Source: Aquibacillus koreensis
GTDB taxonomy: Bacteria; Bacillota; Bacilli; Bacillales; Amphibacillaceae
Assembly: GCF_025154055.1 (NCBI RefSeq)
Contig: NZ_JAOALK010000053.1
Location: 117,161 to 181,160 of the forward strand
DNA: 64,000 nt
Reading direction: 5' to 3'
Shown piece after piece: positions 1-8,149 of the stretch (its first letter is position 1; each line of letters starts with the position of its first letter). A program made the position numbers and the translations under genes. The notes under the pieces are model-generated. The model made no database searches, had not been told where the DNA came from, and worked only from the letters and a program-made list of their open reading frames with translations.

Positions 1-3000
1 AACTAAAACGTTTGTGTCAAAAGTTTCATCTTGGTCAGATACGGTAATCGTATGCTCCCCATCTGCTACAGTTGTCGTATCCCAACGATATGCTTTTGCA
101 TTGGCATGGGCTTCTGTAAGGCTAAAAGTGAAATCCTCAAACACTCTGTCAGCCCCGTCATCCCCCATGTCATACACAACGGATGGATCTGCTTTATTTA
201 CGTCTGTTAAAATCGTTCCGTCGGATAATACTAGGCGAACGTTTCGAAGGTTATAGTCATCTCTGTTCTCCCCTGGATCGCCTTCCCACGGTGTTGCCTT
301 ATTTCCTGCACGGATCGTAAATTTATTTTCCCCAAGCTCTAACTGATCTGATTCAATTGGTACAGTAATCGTCTCCCACTGTGCGATCCAATCATCAAAA
401 ATATGAATAACATCGTCGCCCATGGTCACACCGTTTTGGAAATACGTGTTGATCCCACTTACTTCAAAAGCAAGATAAGCTGTACGCTCAACGGCCTGGA
501 ATGTACCACTCGATAATGCTACTCCATCCACAGCAAGCATCACATCATTCGGACGATCATCCCTAGATGTACCTTTAATTATTTTTTCACCACTAAGAAT
601 CGTATTATCTTGTACATTAAGACGTAAGCTCGAGTTGTCTAGATTGTTTGTCACTTTTACTTGGTACTTGTCACTCGTTACCTGATTCGTCCCGTCCGAA
701 GCAACAAAATAATATTCCACATATTCTTTTGCAATAATCTCTGGAGAATAAATACGATAATGATACAGCATGTCATCGTAGTCTTCTTCTAGTAATGCAG
801 ATTGAAAGTTTTCTTGATCATTCGTACGATAGAATACTTGAACCGTTTTTACTTCGATATCATCTTGTACATCTGCTTTTAAATCTATATCCTCTGTTTG
901 ATTTACTTCTGTTACATTCGTTACATTTTCAATCGTTGGAGCCACTTCATCCGTTGGTACTGTTACCGTTTGTCTAGGTACTTGGAAATCTTCCACATGG
1001 CCCGGAGTTGCATCTGTCACACCTGCACTGACTTTTTCCATAAGATTGGAACCATCTACTGGAAATTTATACACAATGCCTTTATCAGGAAGCGTATCAT
1101 CGGTTCCATCGACATCATTGTAATAGGCAATCGATAGCTCGTGGCCAGCATTTGATGCAACAATGAGACCTCGCATACTACCATTCGCCATTCCCGCCGT
1201 ATAAATCCTTACGATATCTTGGTTTTCTACTAGATTCGTTCCGAAATGACCATTAAAATCAGCTACCGTTTGGTCATCATTTTGGCCGTTCATGATCCAG
1301 AAAACGAGTGTTTCTTTTGACGGAATTACGACATCGTCTGGTACTGACGGCCAGATAATATCGCTCTCCGGATCGGTTCCGTAACGATATTGCATTTTAT
1401 AATCTTCAAAATTTATTGGTTGGTCTGTATTGTTATAAATTTCGATAAATTCATAACCATCTCCACTACCAACATTCGACGTGTCAGGAACCACTTCCGT
1501 CACTAGTAGGGCAGGTACTTGCTCATAATTCACATCTTCTTTTACCACTTCGATGATGAATTCTTCTGTAGTACTTTTATTCACGCCATCCGTTGCTTCT
1601 ATAACATACGTCATATCTGATTTCACATAGATCCCTGGTATTTCTACAGAAAAAGATGTTGGATTAGCCGGATTAACGTTCATCGATAACGGTATAAACG
1701 CTTCCTCTCCCTCAGCTTTTGCATATAAAGTAGCCGCCGGGACAGCGATGTTATCTTCAATCGTTGCTTCGATTGTAATCGACGAAAATGTATCCGCTTG
1801 TGAAACAGGTGTATGTGTAATGTGTGGCGGTTCTAGATCTTCCACAATCTCAGGCACATCTACAGGTTGCGCAGGTACCTGTTCAGACGCGATCACTCCT
1901 GGAGTAGGTGTAGCCATGGAACGATATTTAACCATGCTTGTCCCTTCTCTAGGATAGTTATATTCAATCACAGCTCCAGAATTATCATTATCGGAACCAA
2001 GGTAATCTGCATATATAACTTGTTCTCCCTGATTATCTTTTAAAATTAAAGCACGATTGCCACCGTTGGCAAAGCCAGGAAATGCTGGATCTGTGACCTC
2101 TATTACTTGCTCCGTTGTTAACTCTGTTCCAAAAATTTCGTTAAAATCAGTTAACGTATTTTTGCCATTGTTATACCAAAATAAAAGCGTTTCTTGTGGC
2201 TCCATTGTAGTCTCAGGTACTTGAAAAGCTATCTCTTTTCCTGAGTCCGTATAATTATAGACAAATGTATAATTGTTAAGGGCCAGCGGTTGATTGGTAT
2301 TATTGTAGATTTCAAAATACTCGTAATAATCGACACCACCACCCGCTGTATTTGGAGAGATCTCTGTAATTAACACATGCGGATAGCTATCAAAATCTTC
2401 TTCTTCGACCTGTTTAATCGTTACATCAATTGGTGTTTCTTTTGTAGCAGGATAAGAAACACGGTGATTTGGATCTGTCGCAGTGATGTAGTAAGTTAGG
2501 CTTTCTGCTAGTAGCTCATTACCTGAGATCACTGCTTGGTACGTGTTATTTTCGAGAGGCATCATCTCTATCATTTGGTAGTCTGAATGATTACTCGTTT
2601 GATAGAAAAGTGTTGCCGCTACATCATTACCATCGTCCGTGATCGTCGCTTCGATTGTAACTTCTTTTCCAGCCTCAGCTTCTGTGATTGGCTCATGATT
2701 TATTACTGGTGCTGCATGAGTTGCAATGGAAACTGGCTCCGCTGGTAGCTGCTCTTCTTTTATAAAACCAGGGTTTGGCGCAGCAAGTGTTTCGTATTTC
2801 GCCATTTCTGTTCCCGTTGCAGGATACTGGTAGTGAACCACTTTACCACTAGCAATATCTCCTGGTAAAAAATTCGCCCATGCGATGTCTTCATCATTTT
2901 TTGTTTTAAATGCCAATGCACGATCTCCGCTATTATAAAAACCTGTTCCGTTATATGTAACCACATCTTCAGCGGTTAAGTCCGTACTATAATGCGTGTT

Positions 3001-3693
3001 GAACTCTTCGATTGGTTTGTTTTTATTATTATTCCAGAAAACGAGTGTTTGGTTGGGTTGAATAGTTACTGGATTGAATTCCATTGGGCTATCCGGCTTT
3101 CCACTTCCATCCGTGTAACGTAAAGCAAACACATGGTGGTCAAGGACAATCGGTTGATTCGTATTGTTATAGACTTCAAAAAATTCAAAGTCATCTGCTC
3201 CGTCATTGTTGGCCATAATTTCCGTAATGAGTAGTTGGGGTATTAGGTCGTAGTTGATTGATTCTTCGACTGTTTCAACGGGTTGTTCGGTAGGGAGAGT
3301 TTCCTCATCCTCTATGTTGTCTTGAGTAGGCTCTTGTGTAGGTTCTTGTATAGGATTAGCTGGTGTGTCTGTTGTTGGTTCTTGTGTTGGTTCTTGTGTT
3401 GGTTCAGTAGGTGAGCTTTCTTGTTTTTCTTGTGCAGGATCATTGTTTTGCTCCTGCTTTGGAGTATTAGGAATATCTTCTGTTGTTGTCTGGTCCTCTT
3501 CTCCAGTAGTTTCCGTATTCTCCTCCGCTTGTCCATTCTCGACGTTGTCTAGATTAATAGATTCCGTTGTGACAGTAGACTCTGCTGCGACTCTATAGCT
3601 AGGAAAAATAGGAGCAATATCCATAAATACGACAGTAAAAATCAATAAAAGCGCTGTAAACTTAGTAACATTTCTTTTCGATGACCCTCTCAT
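1..3693 (-). CDS. Secreted protein with three lamin-tail domains, 3' end beyond the window
   Basis: The frame is open from the ATG at 3693 to base 1 (1231 codons), so the C-terminus lies outside. GGGAGG stands just upstream of the ATG. An N-terminal hydrophobic segment (about residues 12-35) looks like a signal peptide. A Thr/Glu/Gln-rich linker follows to about residue 145. Three lamin-tail domains follow at about residues 155-306, 443-596 and 724-895. Each opens with a (L/V)(I/V)TE(I/V) strand, carries a YNNTNQP-type motif and closes with a version of the KY..(M/L)A.P.PG signature. Ig-like or fibronectin-like segments separate them. Such domains in bacteria occur on exported nucleases, phosphoesterases and adhesins; any catalytic domain would lie beyond the window edge. 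The family call is firm, the function unknown. Confidence 0.85.
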   Translation of the reverse strand, partial: MRGSSKRNVTKFTALLLIFTVVFMDIAPIFPSYRVAAESTVTTESINLDNVENGQAEENTETTGEEDQTTTEDIPNTPKQEQNNDPAQEKQESSPTEPTQEPTQEPTTDTPANPIQEPTQEPTQDNIEDEETLPTEQPVETVEESINYDLIPQLLITEIMANNDGADDFEFFEVYNNTNQPIVLDHHVFALRYTDGSGKPDSPMEFNPVTIQPNQTLVFWNNNKNKPIEEFNTHYSTDLTAEDVVTYNGTGFYNSGDRALAFKTKNDEDIAWANFLPGDIASGKVVHYQYPATGTEMAKYETLAAPNPGFIKEEQLPAEPVSIATHAAPVINHEPITEAEAGKEVTIEATITDDGNDVAATLFYQTSNHSDYQMIEMMPLENNTYQAVISGNELLAESLTYYITATDPNHRVSYPATKETPIDVTIKQVEEEDFDSYPHVLITEISPNTAGGGVDYYEYFEIYNNTNQPLALNNYTFVYNYTDSGKEIAFQVPETTMEPQETLLFWYNNGKNTLTDFNEIFGTELTTEQVIEVTDPAFPGFANGGNRALILKDNQGEQVIYADYLGSDNDNSGAVIEYNYPREGTSMVKYRSMATPTPGVIASEQVPAQPVDVPEIVEDLEPPHITHTPVSQADTFSSITIEATIEDNIAVPAATLYAKAEGEEAFIPLSMNVNPANPTSFSVEIPGIYVKSDMTYVIEATDGVNKSTTEEFIIEVVKEDVNYEQVPALLVTEVVPDTSNVGSGDGYEFIEIYNNTDQPINFEDYKMQYRYGTDPESDIIWPSVPDDVVIPSKETLVFWIMNGQNDDQTVADFNGHFGTNLVENQDIVRIYTAGMANGSMRGLIVASNAGHELSIAYYNDVDGTDDTLPDKGIVYKFPVDGSNLMEKVSAGVTDATPGHVEDFQVPRQTVTVPTDEVAPTIENVTNVTEVNQTEDIDLKADVQDDIEVKTVQVFYRTNDQENFQSALLEEDYDDMLYHYRIYSPEIIAKEYVEYYFVASDGTNQVTSDKYQVKVTNNLDNSSLRLNVQDNTILSGEKIIKGTSRDDRPNDVMLAVDGVALSSGTFQAVERTAYLAFEVSGINTYFQNGVTMGDDVIHIFDDWIAQWETITVPIESDQLELGENKFTIRAGNKATPWEGDPGENRDDYNLRNVRLVLSDGTILTDVNKADPSVVYDMGDDGADRVFEDFTFSLTEAHANAKAYRWDTTTVADGEHTITVSDQDETFDTNVLV

Positions 3694-3792
3694 ATGAACC
3701 TCCCATAACTGTAATTAGCTCTAATTATAGGGATGCATTATTAACTCACTGTTAAAATATTTGTAATACTATGTAAATTCGTCTGTCATTAA

Positions 3793-3816
3793 GGGGTCAG
3801 ACCCTGTCGAAAGACA
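3793..3816 (-). repeat. Family A palindromic element, copy 1
   Basis: The core GGGGTCAGACCC is an odd palindrome (GGGTC-A-GACCC). Similarity to the copy at 27551 continues to about 3900, so about 110 bp are shared. On the minus strand the flanking DNA (about 3860-3930) reads as a protein-like tail ending LKEFIEVVAV, with no start. This suggests the remnant of a mobile gene, family not recognised. The rest of the 386-base gap between genes holds nothing else I can name. Confidence 0.8.
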
Positions 3817-4079
3817 CTTCGCTAATTTTTCCACGTATGGAGGACACTCTTCAGACTGCAACAACTTCTATAAATTCTTTCAAAGGGCGTCCATCCAGCC
3901 CCAATCGTATTGATAAAATACCTGCTAGATACATCCTGTACTATTTTCTTTAGCAAACATAGTGGCTACAACTTGTAGACCCTGTACACTAGTCCACCAA
4001 AGTTATTTTTCCGCACATAACAGTAGCGTGTACCAATAAGCTCTGGCACACGCTACTTCGTTGCAACAAAACGTCAACT

Positions 4080-4271
4080 CTAACCCTTGCTCGTTACGGA
4101 TGCATTCGACTGATCTCTTACCCATCCATCAATGGCTTCCTTGCTAAACAAAATCTTCCTTCCAAAACGAATATGAGGAAAGCAACCCTCACGCACCAAA
4201 TCATAAATCGTATCCGTGTGCACCCCTATATACTTTGCTACTTCCTTTGCCGTAATTGTAGACCTTTCCAT
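4080..4271 (-). CDS. Excisionase-like helix-turn-helix protein
   Basis: A 63-residue protein of the MerR/excisionase-like HTH_17 group. It carries TAKEVAKYIGVHTDTIYDLV, then a wing with HIRFGRKILFSKEAIDGWV. These are the typical recognition helix and wing of proteins annotated as DNA-binding, excisionase family. The start at 4271 is chosen because AGAGGAGG lies eight bases upstream; an upstream ATG at 4301 would put that site inside the gene. It lies between two inverted family A elements (3793 and 4575-4630) with no recombinase or phage gene beside it. It may regulate or have directed excision of a lost element. Confidence 0.7.
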   Translation of the reverse strand: MERSTITAKEVAKYIGVHTDTIYDLVREGCFPHIRFGRKILFSKEAIDGWVRDQSNASVTSKG

Positions 4272-4301
4272 TGTTACTACCTCCTCTAATTGTATCTTCA
4301 T

Positions 4302-4526
4302 ATCTATAATCGTTAGGTGATTGATATTTGGTGTCTATGTTGGCTGAAATTTGTTTAAATTTTTTCTGACTTCCGCTTAATGCAAAACATGAAGATAATC
4401 CTAAATGGTAGTTGTCTATGAAAAGCAGAGGTGAGGTACTCAATAGTTTAGTTGCAGGTAGGCACTAGCCTTAATGAAAAAGCACCTACCTCTCGACAAA
4501 TACATCAGCAGCTTGTACTGGAAATG
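4302..4526. other. Gene-free stretch
   Basis: No supported gene or clear hairpin here. A minus-strand open frame reaching 4443 overlaps the excisionase-like gene in another frame and has no ribosome binding site, so it is not called. Confidence 0.5.
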
Positions 4527-4563
4527 AAAAGGGACACAAAAAGTTAAAAACCTTTTGTGTCCC
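4527..4563 (-). terminator. Rho-independent terminator after the N-monooxygenase gene
   Basis: On the minus strand GGGACACAAAA and TTTTGTGTCCC form an 11-bp perfect stem followed by TTTTCATTT. It lies about 70 bases past the stop of the monooxygenase gene, with a family A element between. Confidence 0.75.
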
Positions 4564-4574
4564 TCTCACCTGAA

Positions 4575-4630
4575 TGTCCACCACTCAAGGACAAATCGAC
4601 CACTTTGTCTTTCGACAGGGTCTGACCCCT
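4575..4630 (+). repeat. Family A palindromic element, copy 2
   Basis: A complete element. TGTCC...GGACA is a first hairpin, ACAAA...TTTGT a second, and GGGTC-T-GACCCC the terminal odd palindrome. It is inverted relative to copy 1, giving an 838-bp segment with GGGGTCAGACC ends. Confidence 0.85.
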
Positions 4631-4633
4631 ACA

Positions 4634-5932
4634 TTAAAAAAACTGCGAGAATGATGTATCGCGTTGCATCGGGTAGATTCCTTCTCCTGCAATATCGTTA
4701 ATGATTTGTATATTTCGATTTACGGACAGTGCTAAATTTGTTGCACCGGACCCATAAGCATGATCCAAGTTTGTTAACGTATAGAAGTGATGCTCACGCT
4801 CTCGGCCTGCTTCTTTGAATTGTAATTGATAATTGTCCGTCACTTTAAAATGCTTATCATCTTCCCATTCGATCTTGTCACGGAAACGGTTCGTGAACCA
4901 ATCAGGAATGTGCGGTTGATAGCCAGTTGCCAGGATTACTTTTTCACTATTGTGTGTAAAGCGTTTTTTTAATTCCCATTGATGACATGCTAAAGTATAT
5001 TCTCCGCCATTCTCTTGAATGTCTTCTAACTCCGTTAACGGCTGAATCGAAACAGGAATGTGTTCATTATCAATCGACTTATCATACAGGTAATGATAAA
5101 TATTCGTTAATGTTGTTCCTTCAATGCCTTTTCGAAGTTGCTTCAGATGTTGTAATGCCTCCATCCGCTCGGCAAATGGCAATTGATGAAAATAATCAAC
5201 ATAGTCAGGGGTGAATACCTCTTGACCAAGCTTCGATTCATCTAATTGAAAAATGCCAGGAGACCTTGTAAACCAGGTTAACTGAAAATCATGCGTATCC
5301 ATTTCCTGCAACAAGTCATAGAAAATTTCTGCAGCACTCTGTCCCGAGCCAATCACAGTAATTGATTTCCCTTGGACAGTGGTTGGTTTGTGATATAAGT
5401 AGTCACTTGAATGGTGCACATCTTCTTTCGGCAAACCGTCTGCTCCCTTTAACAATAAAGGCTTGCTACCTGTTCCCATAATAATGTTCTTCGCATAGTA
5501 TGTCTTTCTTTCGGATATATCCCAGTGGTTAACATGGACTTCATAATAGCCATCTTTATCGATAACATCAATCACTTGCGATTTGAATACGCAATGAGGT
5601 AGTTGCTTCACCACCCACCTTGCGTAATCGTTATATTCTTTACGTGGGATATCAAACTTGCGATAAAAATAAAATTTGTACAAACGATTCTTTGTATGTA
5701 AATAATTCAGGAAAGAATAGCGGCTTTTCGGATTAGCGAAAGTAACTAGGTCTGCAAGAAAAGGTACTTGAAGGTCCGCATGCTCTAATAGCATACCTGG
5801 ATGCCAATCAAATTCTTCAGACTCATCAAAGAAATAACTCGATAACTCTGTCTTCTCATCGAGTAAAGCAGCTAAACCTAGATTGAAAGGCCCCACCCCT
5901 ATACCAATAACATCAACTGTAAGATTATCCAT
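4634..5932 (-). CDS. L-lysine/L-ornithine N-monooxygenase family flavoprotein (IucD/SidA-like)
   Basis: A 432-residue flavin-dependent N-hydroxylating monooxygenase. These enzymes use FAD and NADPH to hydroxylate the side-chain amine of lysine or ornithine as the first step of hydroxamate siderophore synthesis. Visible motifs are the N-terminal FAD site GIGVGPFNLG, the central NADPH site IGSGQSAAEIFYDL and the C-terminal ATGYQPHIPDW. The ATG at 5932 has AGGAG eight bases upstream; a GTG nine bases earlier would abut that site. No siderophore synthetase, transporter or Fur box is seen nearby, so it is isolated from any siderophore cluster in this window. Substrate (Lys or Orn) cannot be told. 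Confidence 0.88.
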   Translation of the reverse strand: MDNLTVDVIGIGVGPFNLGLAALLDEKTELSSYFFDESEEFDWHPGMLLEHADLQVPFLADLVTFANPKSRYSFLNYLHTKNRLYKFYFYRKFDIPRKEYNDYARWVVKQLPHCVFKSQVIDVIDKDGYYEVHVNHWDISERKTYYAKNIIMGTGSKPLLLKGADGLPKEDVHHSSDYLYHKPTTVQGKSITVIGSGQSAAEIFYDLLQEMDTHDFQLTWFTRSPGIFQLDESKLGQEVFTPDYVDYFHQLPFAERMEALQHLKQLRKGIEGTTLTNIYHYLYDKSIDNEHIPVSIQPLTELEDIQENGGEYTLACHQWELKKRFTHNSEKVILATGYQPHIPDWFTNRFRDKIEWEDDKHFKVTDNYQLQFKEAGREREHHFYTLTNLDHAYGSGATNLALSVNRNIQIINDIAGEGIYPMQRDTSFSQFF

Positions 5933-6055
5933 CAAACTCACTCCTCTATAAAAACACCTTTCCTTCCTAATTCCCTATTCCCCAAAAAACAATCCTGAAA
6001 ATGATGGGTCAGTCTTTTAATAGACATTGCGGCTGTTGACAATGACTAACCTAGT

Positions 6056-6111
6056 TGTCCACCCCTCAAGGACAAATCGACCGATTTGTCTTTCGACAGG
6101 GTCTGACCCCT
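6056..6111 (+). repeat. Family A palindromic element, copy 3
   Basis: Same structure as copy 2 (TGTCC/GGACA hairpin, then the CGACAGGGTCTGACCCCT end). It lies upstream of the monooxygenase gene and of the small membrane protein gene. Confidence 0.85.
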
Positions 6112-6192
6112 AAAGGTTTTAGATGTTTAATCAGATTAGCAACGGGAAATGGTAGTTTAGATTATCAATCTACCAATAAGGAGGGGTAAGTG

Positions 6193-6351
6193 ATGTCCGA
6201 TAGAGATGAACATATTCAGTATGAAAAAAAAGAAAAGAAATCAGATCCTAGTCAAATCGCCACCACCTTTATTAAGTATTTTGCCTATGTAGTAATACTT
6301 ATAATTATTTTGTGGTTCTTGGTTGAATATATCTTGCCAATGTTTGGATAG
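6193..6351 (+). CDS. Small single-pass membrane protein
   Basis: A 52-residue protein preceded by AAGGAGGGG seven bases before the ATG. Residues 1-20 are charged (Lys/Glu-rich) and residues about 28-50 form one hydrophobic helix ending in a short tail. I recognise the pattern of a conserved small Bacillaceae membrane protein but no function. It is a monocistron just after a family A element. Confidence 0.7.
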   Translation: MSDRDEHIQYEKKEKKSDPSQIATTFIKYFAYVVILIIILWFLVEYILPMFG

Positions 6352-6471
6352 AGCAAATAACTTTGAAGAAAATTAACATTAGAAAAGCGCAGGGGCCTTG
6401 AAACAAGAAGAACACTTGCTTCTGCAATGTCAACTCAATGCATTAGTCCTTTGTGTTCACCAACGACAAGC

Positions 6472-6519
6472 TTAAGCAAAGAATCTATGTGGATTTCACC
6501 ACATAGATTCTTTGCTTAA
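6472..6519. terminator. Perfect 21-bp hairpin, probable terminator
   Basis: TTAAGCAAAGAATCTATGTGG is followed by a six-base loop and its exact complement. The A-rich DNA before it and the short A run after give weak U-tracts either way. It lies between the small membrane protein gene and the DUF1328 gene and probably insulates them. Confidence 0.6.
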
Positions 6520-6753
6520 AAACAACAGGAATGCTTTTTGTCGCTCTGAACTTCTTATTTGATTAGGTTAATTCAAAACAAGGCTATTTATTTTTTTCTA
6601 TTCAGGAGTGTTACCTTCAAAGTATGTATGATGTTCACTTCTGTATGTATCAATAGTTCATGTAATGGAAAAATAGCTATATCCAAATATAAATGTTTGA
6701 AAATTATAAAAATGGCTAAATACATATATACATTGAATTTGGGAGGTAACAAT

Positions 6754-6915
6754 ATGTTGAAATGGATTCTCATTTTTTTGATTATTGCAATTATAGCTAG
6801 CTTGTTTGGATTTGGAGGTTTAGCTAATATTTCCGCCGGTCTTGCAAAGCTTTTAATATTTATCCTAGTTGTTCTTCTAATATTAGGATTTGTATTTGGT
6901 TCGAAACTATTCTGA
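6754..6915 (+). CDS. DUF1328/UPF0391-type small membrane protein
   Basis: A 53-residue protein that is almost wholly two hydrophobic helices, separated by FGFGGLANISAGLAK. That is the hallmark of the DUF1328 (UPF0391, YtjA-like) family. GGGAGG lies seven bases upstream of the ATG, so the longer frame from 6559 is not the gene. Members are stress-linked membrane proteins of unknown activity in many bacteria. Monocistronic. Confidence 0.85.
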   Translation: MLKWILIFLIIAIIASLFGFGGLANISAGLAKLLIFILVVLLILGFVFGSKLF

Positions 6916-7112
6916 GCAAATTGAACGCAACACAATTGGAGAGAATAAGTGAACCAGAAATGGACGACAATCTTGCTATTGTGGTCGAAGATAAATTATA
7001 GAAGACAGAATAACTGACAAAATGCGAATAAAATATGCAGTAGGTACTACATTACAATTAATTGTAGCTCTGCAGATTATTTATATCATATAAATCTAGG
7101 GAGGAAACTAAA

Positions 7113-7439
7113 GTGAGAAAAGTTATCTCATCACAGTTATTATTAGAGAAATCATTAAGAGTAAATACGATAATAAATATACACGCTTATGCAAAAGAAT
7201 ATAGTGGCACTATTTATTTTATTAAAAATAACAGAATTATAGATACCTCAAACTTCTCCAAACTCCTATCATTCTTACTATTAATTAAAAAAGGGGAGCA
7301 ATTCAAGGTAATGATTGATGGCATTGATGTTGTAAAAGCTATGAATGATATAACAGCTATTTGCTCTCAAAAATTAAGTAGTAATCACCTGTCTTCATCT
7401 TTTCGAATTTTACCCCAAGACTCTAAGGTGAAACTATAA
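7113..7439 (+). CDS. HPr-like fold protein lacking the catalytic histidine
   Basis: A 108-residue protein with a GTG start preceded by GGGAGG. Residues about 15-85 follow the HPr pattern. The region where HPr has G-(I/L)-H-A-R reads SLRVN. SNFSKLLSFLLLIKKGEQFKV follows in the place of the HPr Ser46 helix and strand, then DGIDVVKAMNDI. A serine aligns with HPr Ser46, but the His15 equivalent is absent. If the fold call is right it cannot carry a PTS phosphate; like Crh it could only act in regulation. The last 25 residues are a basic tail of unknown role. The fold assignment is by eye and moderate. Confidence 0.5.
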   Translation: MRKVISSQLLLEKSLRVNTIINIHAYAKEYSGTIYFIKNNRIIDTSNFSKLLSFLLLIKKGEQFKVMIDGIDVVKAMNDITAICSQKLSSNHLSSSFRILPQDSKVKL

Positions 7440-7488
7440 TACATTGCTAATAATTGGCGTGACAAGATTAATCACTAGTGGTCATAAA

Positions 7489-7546
7489 AACTTAAAGAAA
7501 AAACTACATCACCCTTTCGACAAATTACGTCGTATTAAGGGTGATG
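7489..7546 (-). terminator. Terminator of the GNAT gene, formed by a family B element
   Basis: CATCACCCTT and AAGGGTGATG form a 10-bp stem around a TCGACAAATTACGTCG core. On the minus strand it is followed by TAGTTTTTTC, so it terminates the acetyltransferase operon. The core identifies it as a family B repeat used as a terminator. Confidence 0.75.
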
Positions 7547-7573
7547 ATAGCATCAAAGTGTAGCGTTTGAGCT

Positions 7574-8146
7574 TTAATTCTTAGTCCGTTCCGATACCTT
7601 GCGCCCAAAGTAAAGCGTATCTACGCCGGGGCCACGGTGGTCCTTTAGCCGCTCCACCGTATCAAACTGAAGGGATTTTAAGATATGAATATGTGCGTCA
7701 TTTGATGACCATGTTCTTGTAGTAAGATAAGGCTCCTCTAACCCCTGCTGTTTAATATCATCCTTCATAAATTGATATAACTTTCTCGTTATTCCATAGT
7801 TTCTATAGTCTCGTTTAATACAAATCGTGGTGATGTAATTGCTTGGCGAATAGTTTTTCAACTCTTCCGTATAATAATTGCTTTTAAACGTCATAAAACC
7901 AATAACATGATTCTTTTCTTCATCTATAGCCAAAATAAAATGCTGCTCCGTCATTTTTTCAAAATAAGAAAAAGGCTTGATATCCTGCCCTTCTGATGAT
8001 GATAATGTCGACTGCGTGGAGCTTTCACGCGCTGAGAGTGGCGGTACGAATTCTTTGTCACATTCACAAAGAATGTCCCAGATCTGATTTCGTATTGATT
8101 TCTCTGTTTTAGGAATAACCCTTTTTATAGCAAACGTTAATTTCAA
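7574..8146 (-). CDS. GNAT-family N-acetyltransferase
   Basis: A 190-residue protein. Residues 80-140 contain the GNAT core: VIGFMTFKS strand, YITTICIKRDYRNYGITRKLYQFM (motif A, with RNYGIT replacing the usual R-x-x-G-x-G/A), then a C-terminal strand around LQFDTVERLKDHRG. It would transfer an acetyl group from acetyl-CoA to an amine; substrate unknown. Residues 40-55 are a Ser/Thr-rich insertion. It starts three bases after the ATPase-methyltransferase gene, so the two are surely co-transcribed and probably coupled in translation. Unlike most solitary GNAT genes it is tied to a modifying enzyme upstream, suggesting successive methyl and acetyl transfer or paired effectors. Confidence 0.75.
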   Translation of the reverse strand: MKLTFAIKRVIPKTEKSIRNQIWDILCECDKEFVPPLSARESSTQSTLSSSEGQDIKPFSYFEKMTEQHFILAIDEEKNHVIGFMTFKSNYYTEELKNYSPSNYITTICIKRDYRNYGITRKLYQFMKDDIKQQGLEEPYLTTRTWSSNDAHIHILKSLQFDTVERLKDHRGPGVDTLYFGRKVSERTKN

Positions 8147-8149
8147 CGA

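Noticed and set aside
6559..6753. N-terminal extension of the DUF1328 gene
   Set aside because: GGGAGG just before 6754 and the family length of about 53 residues show the true start.
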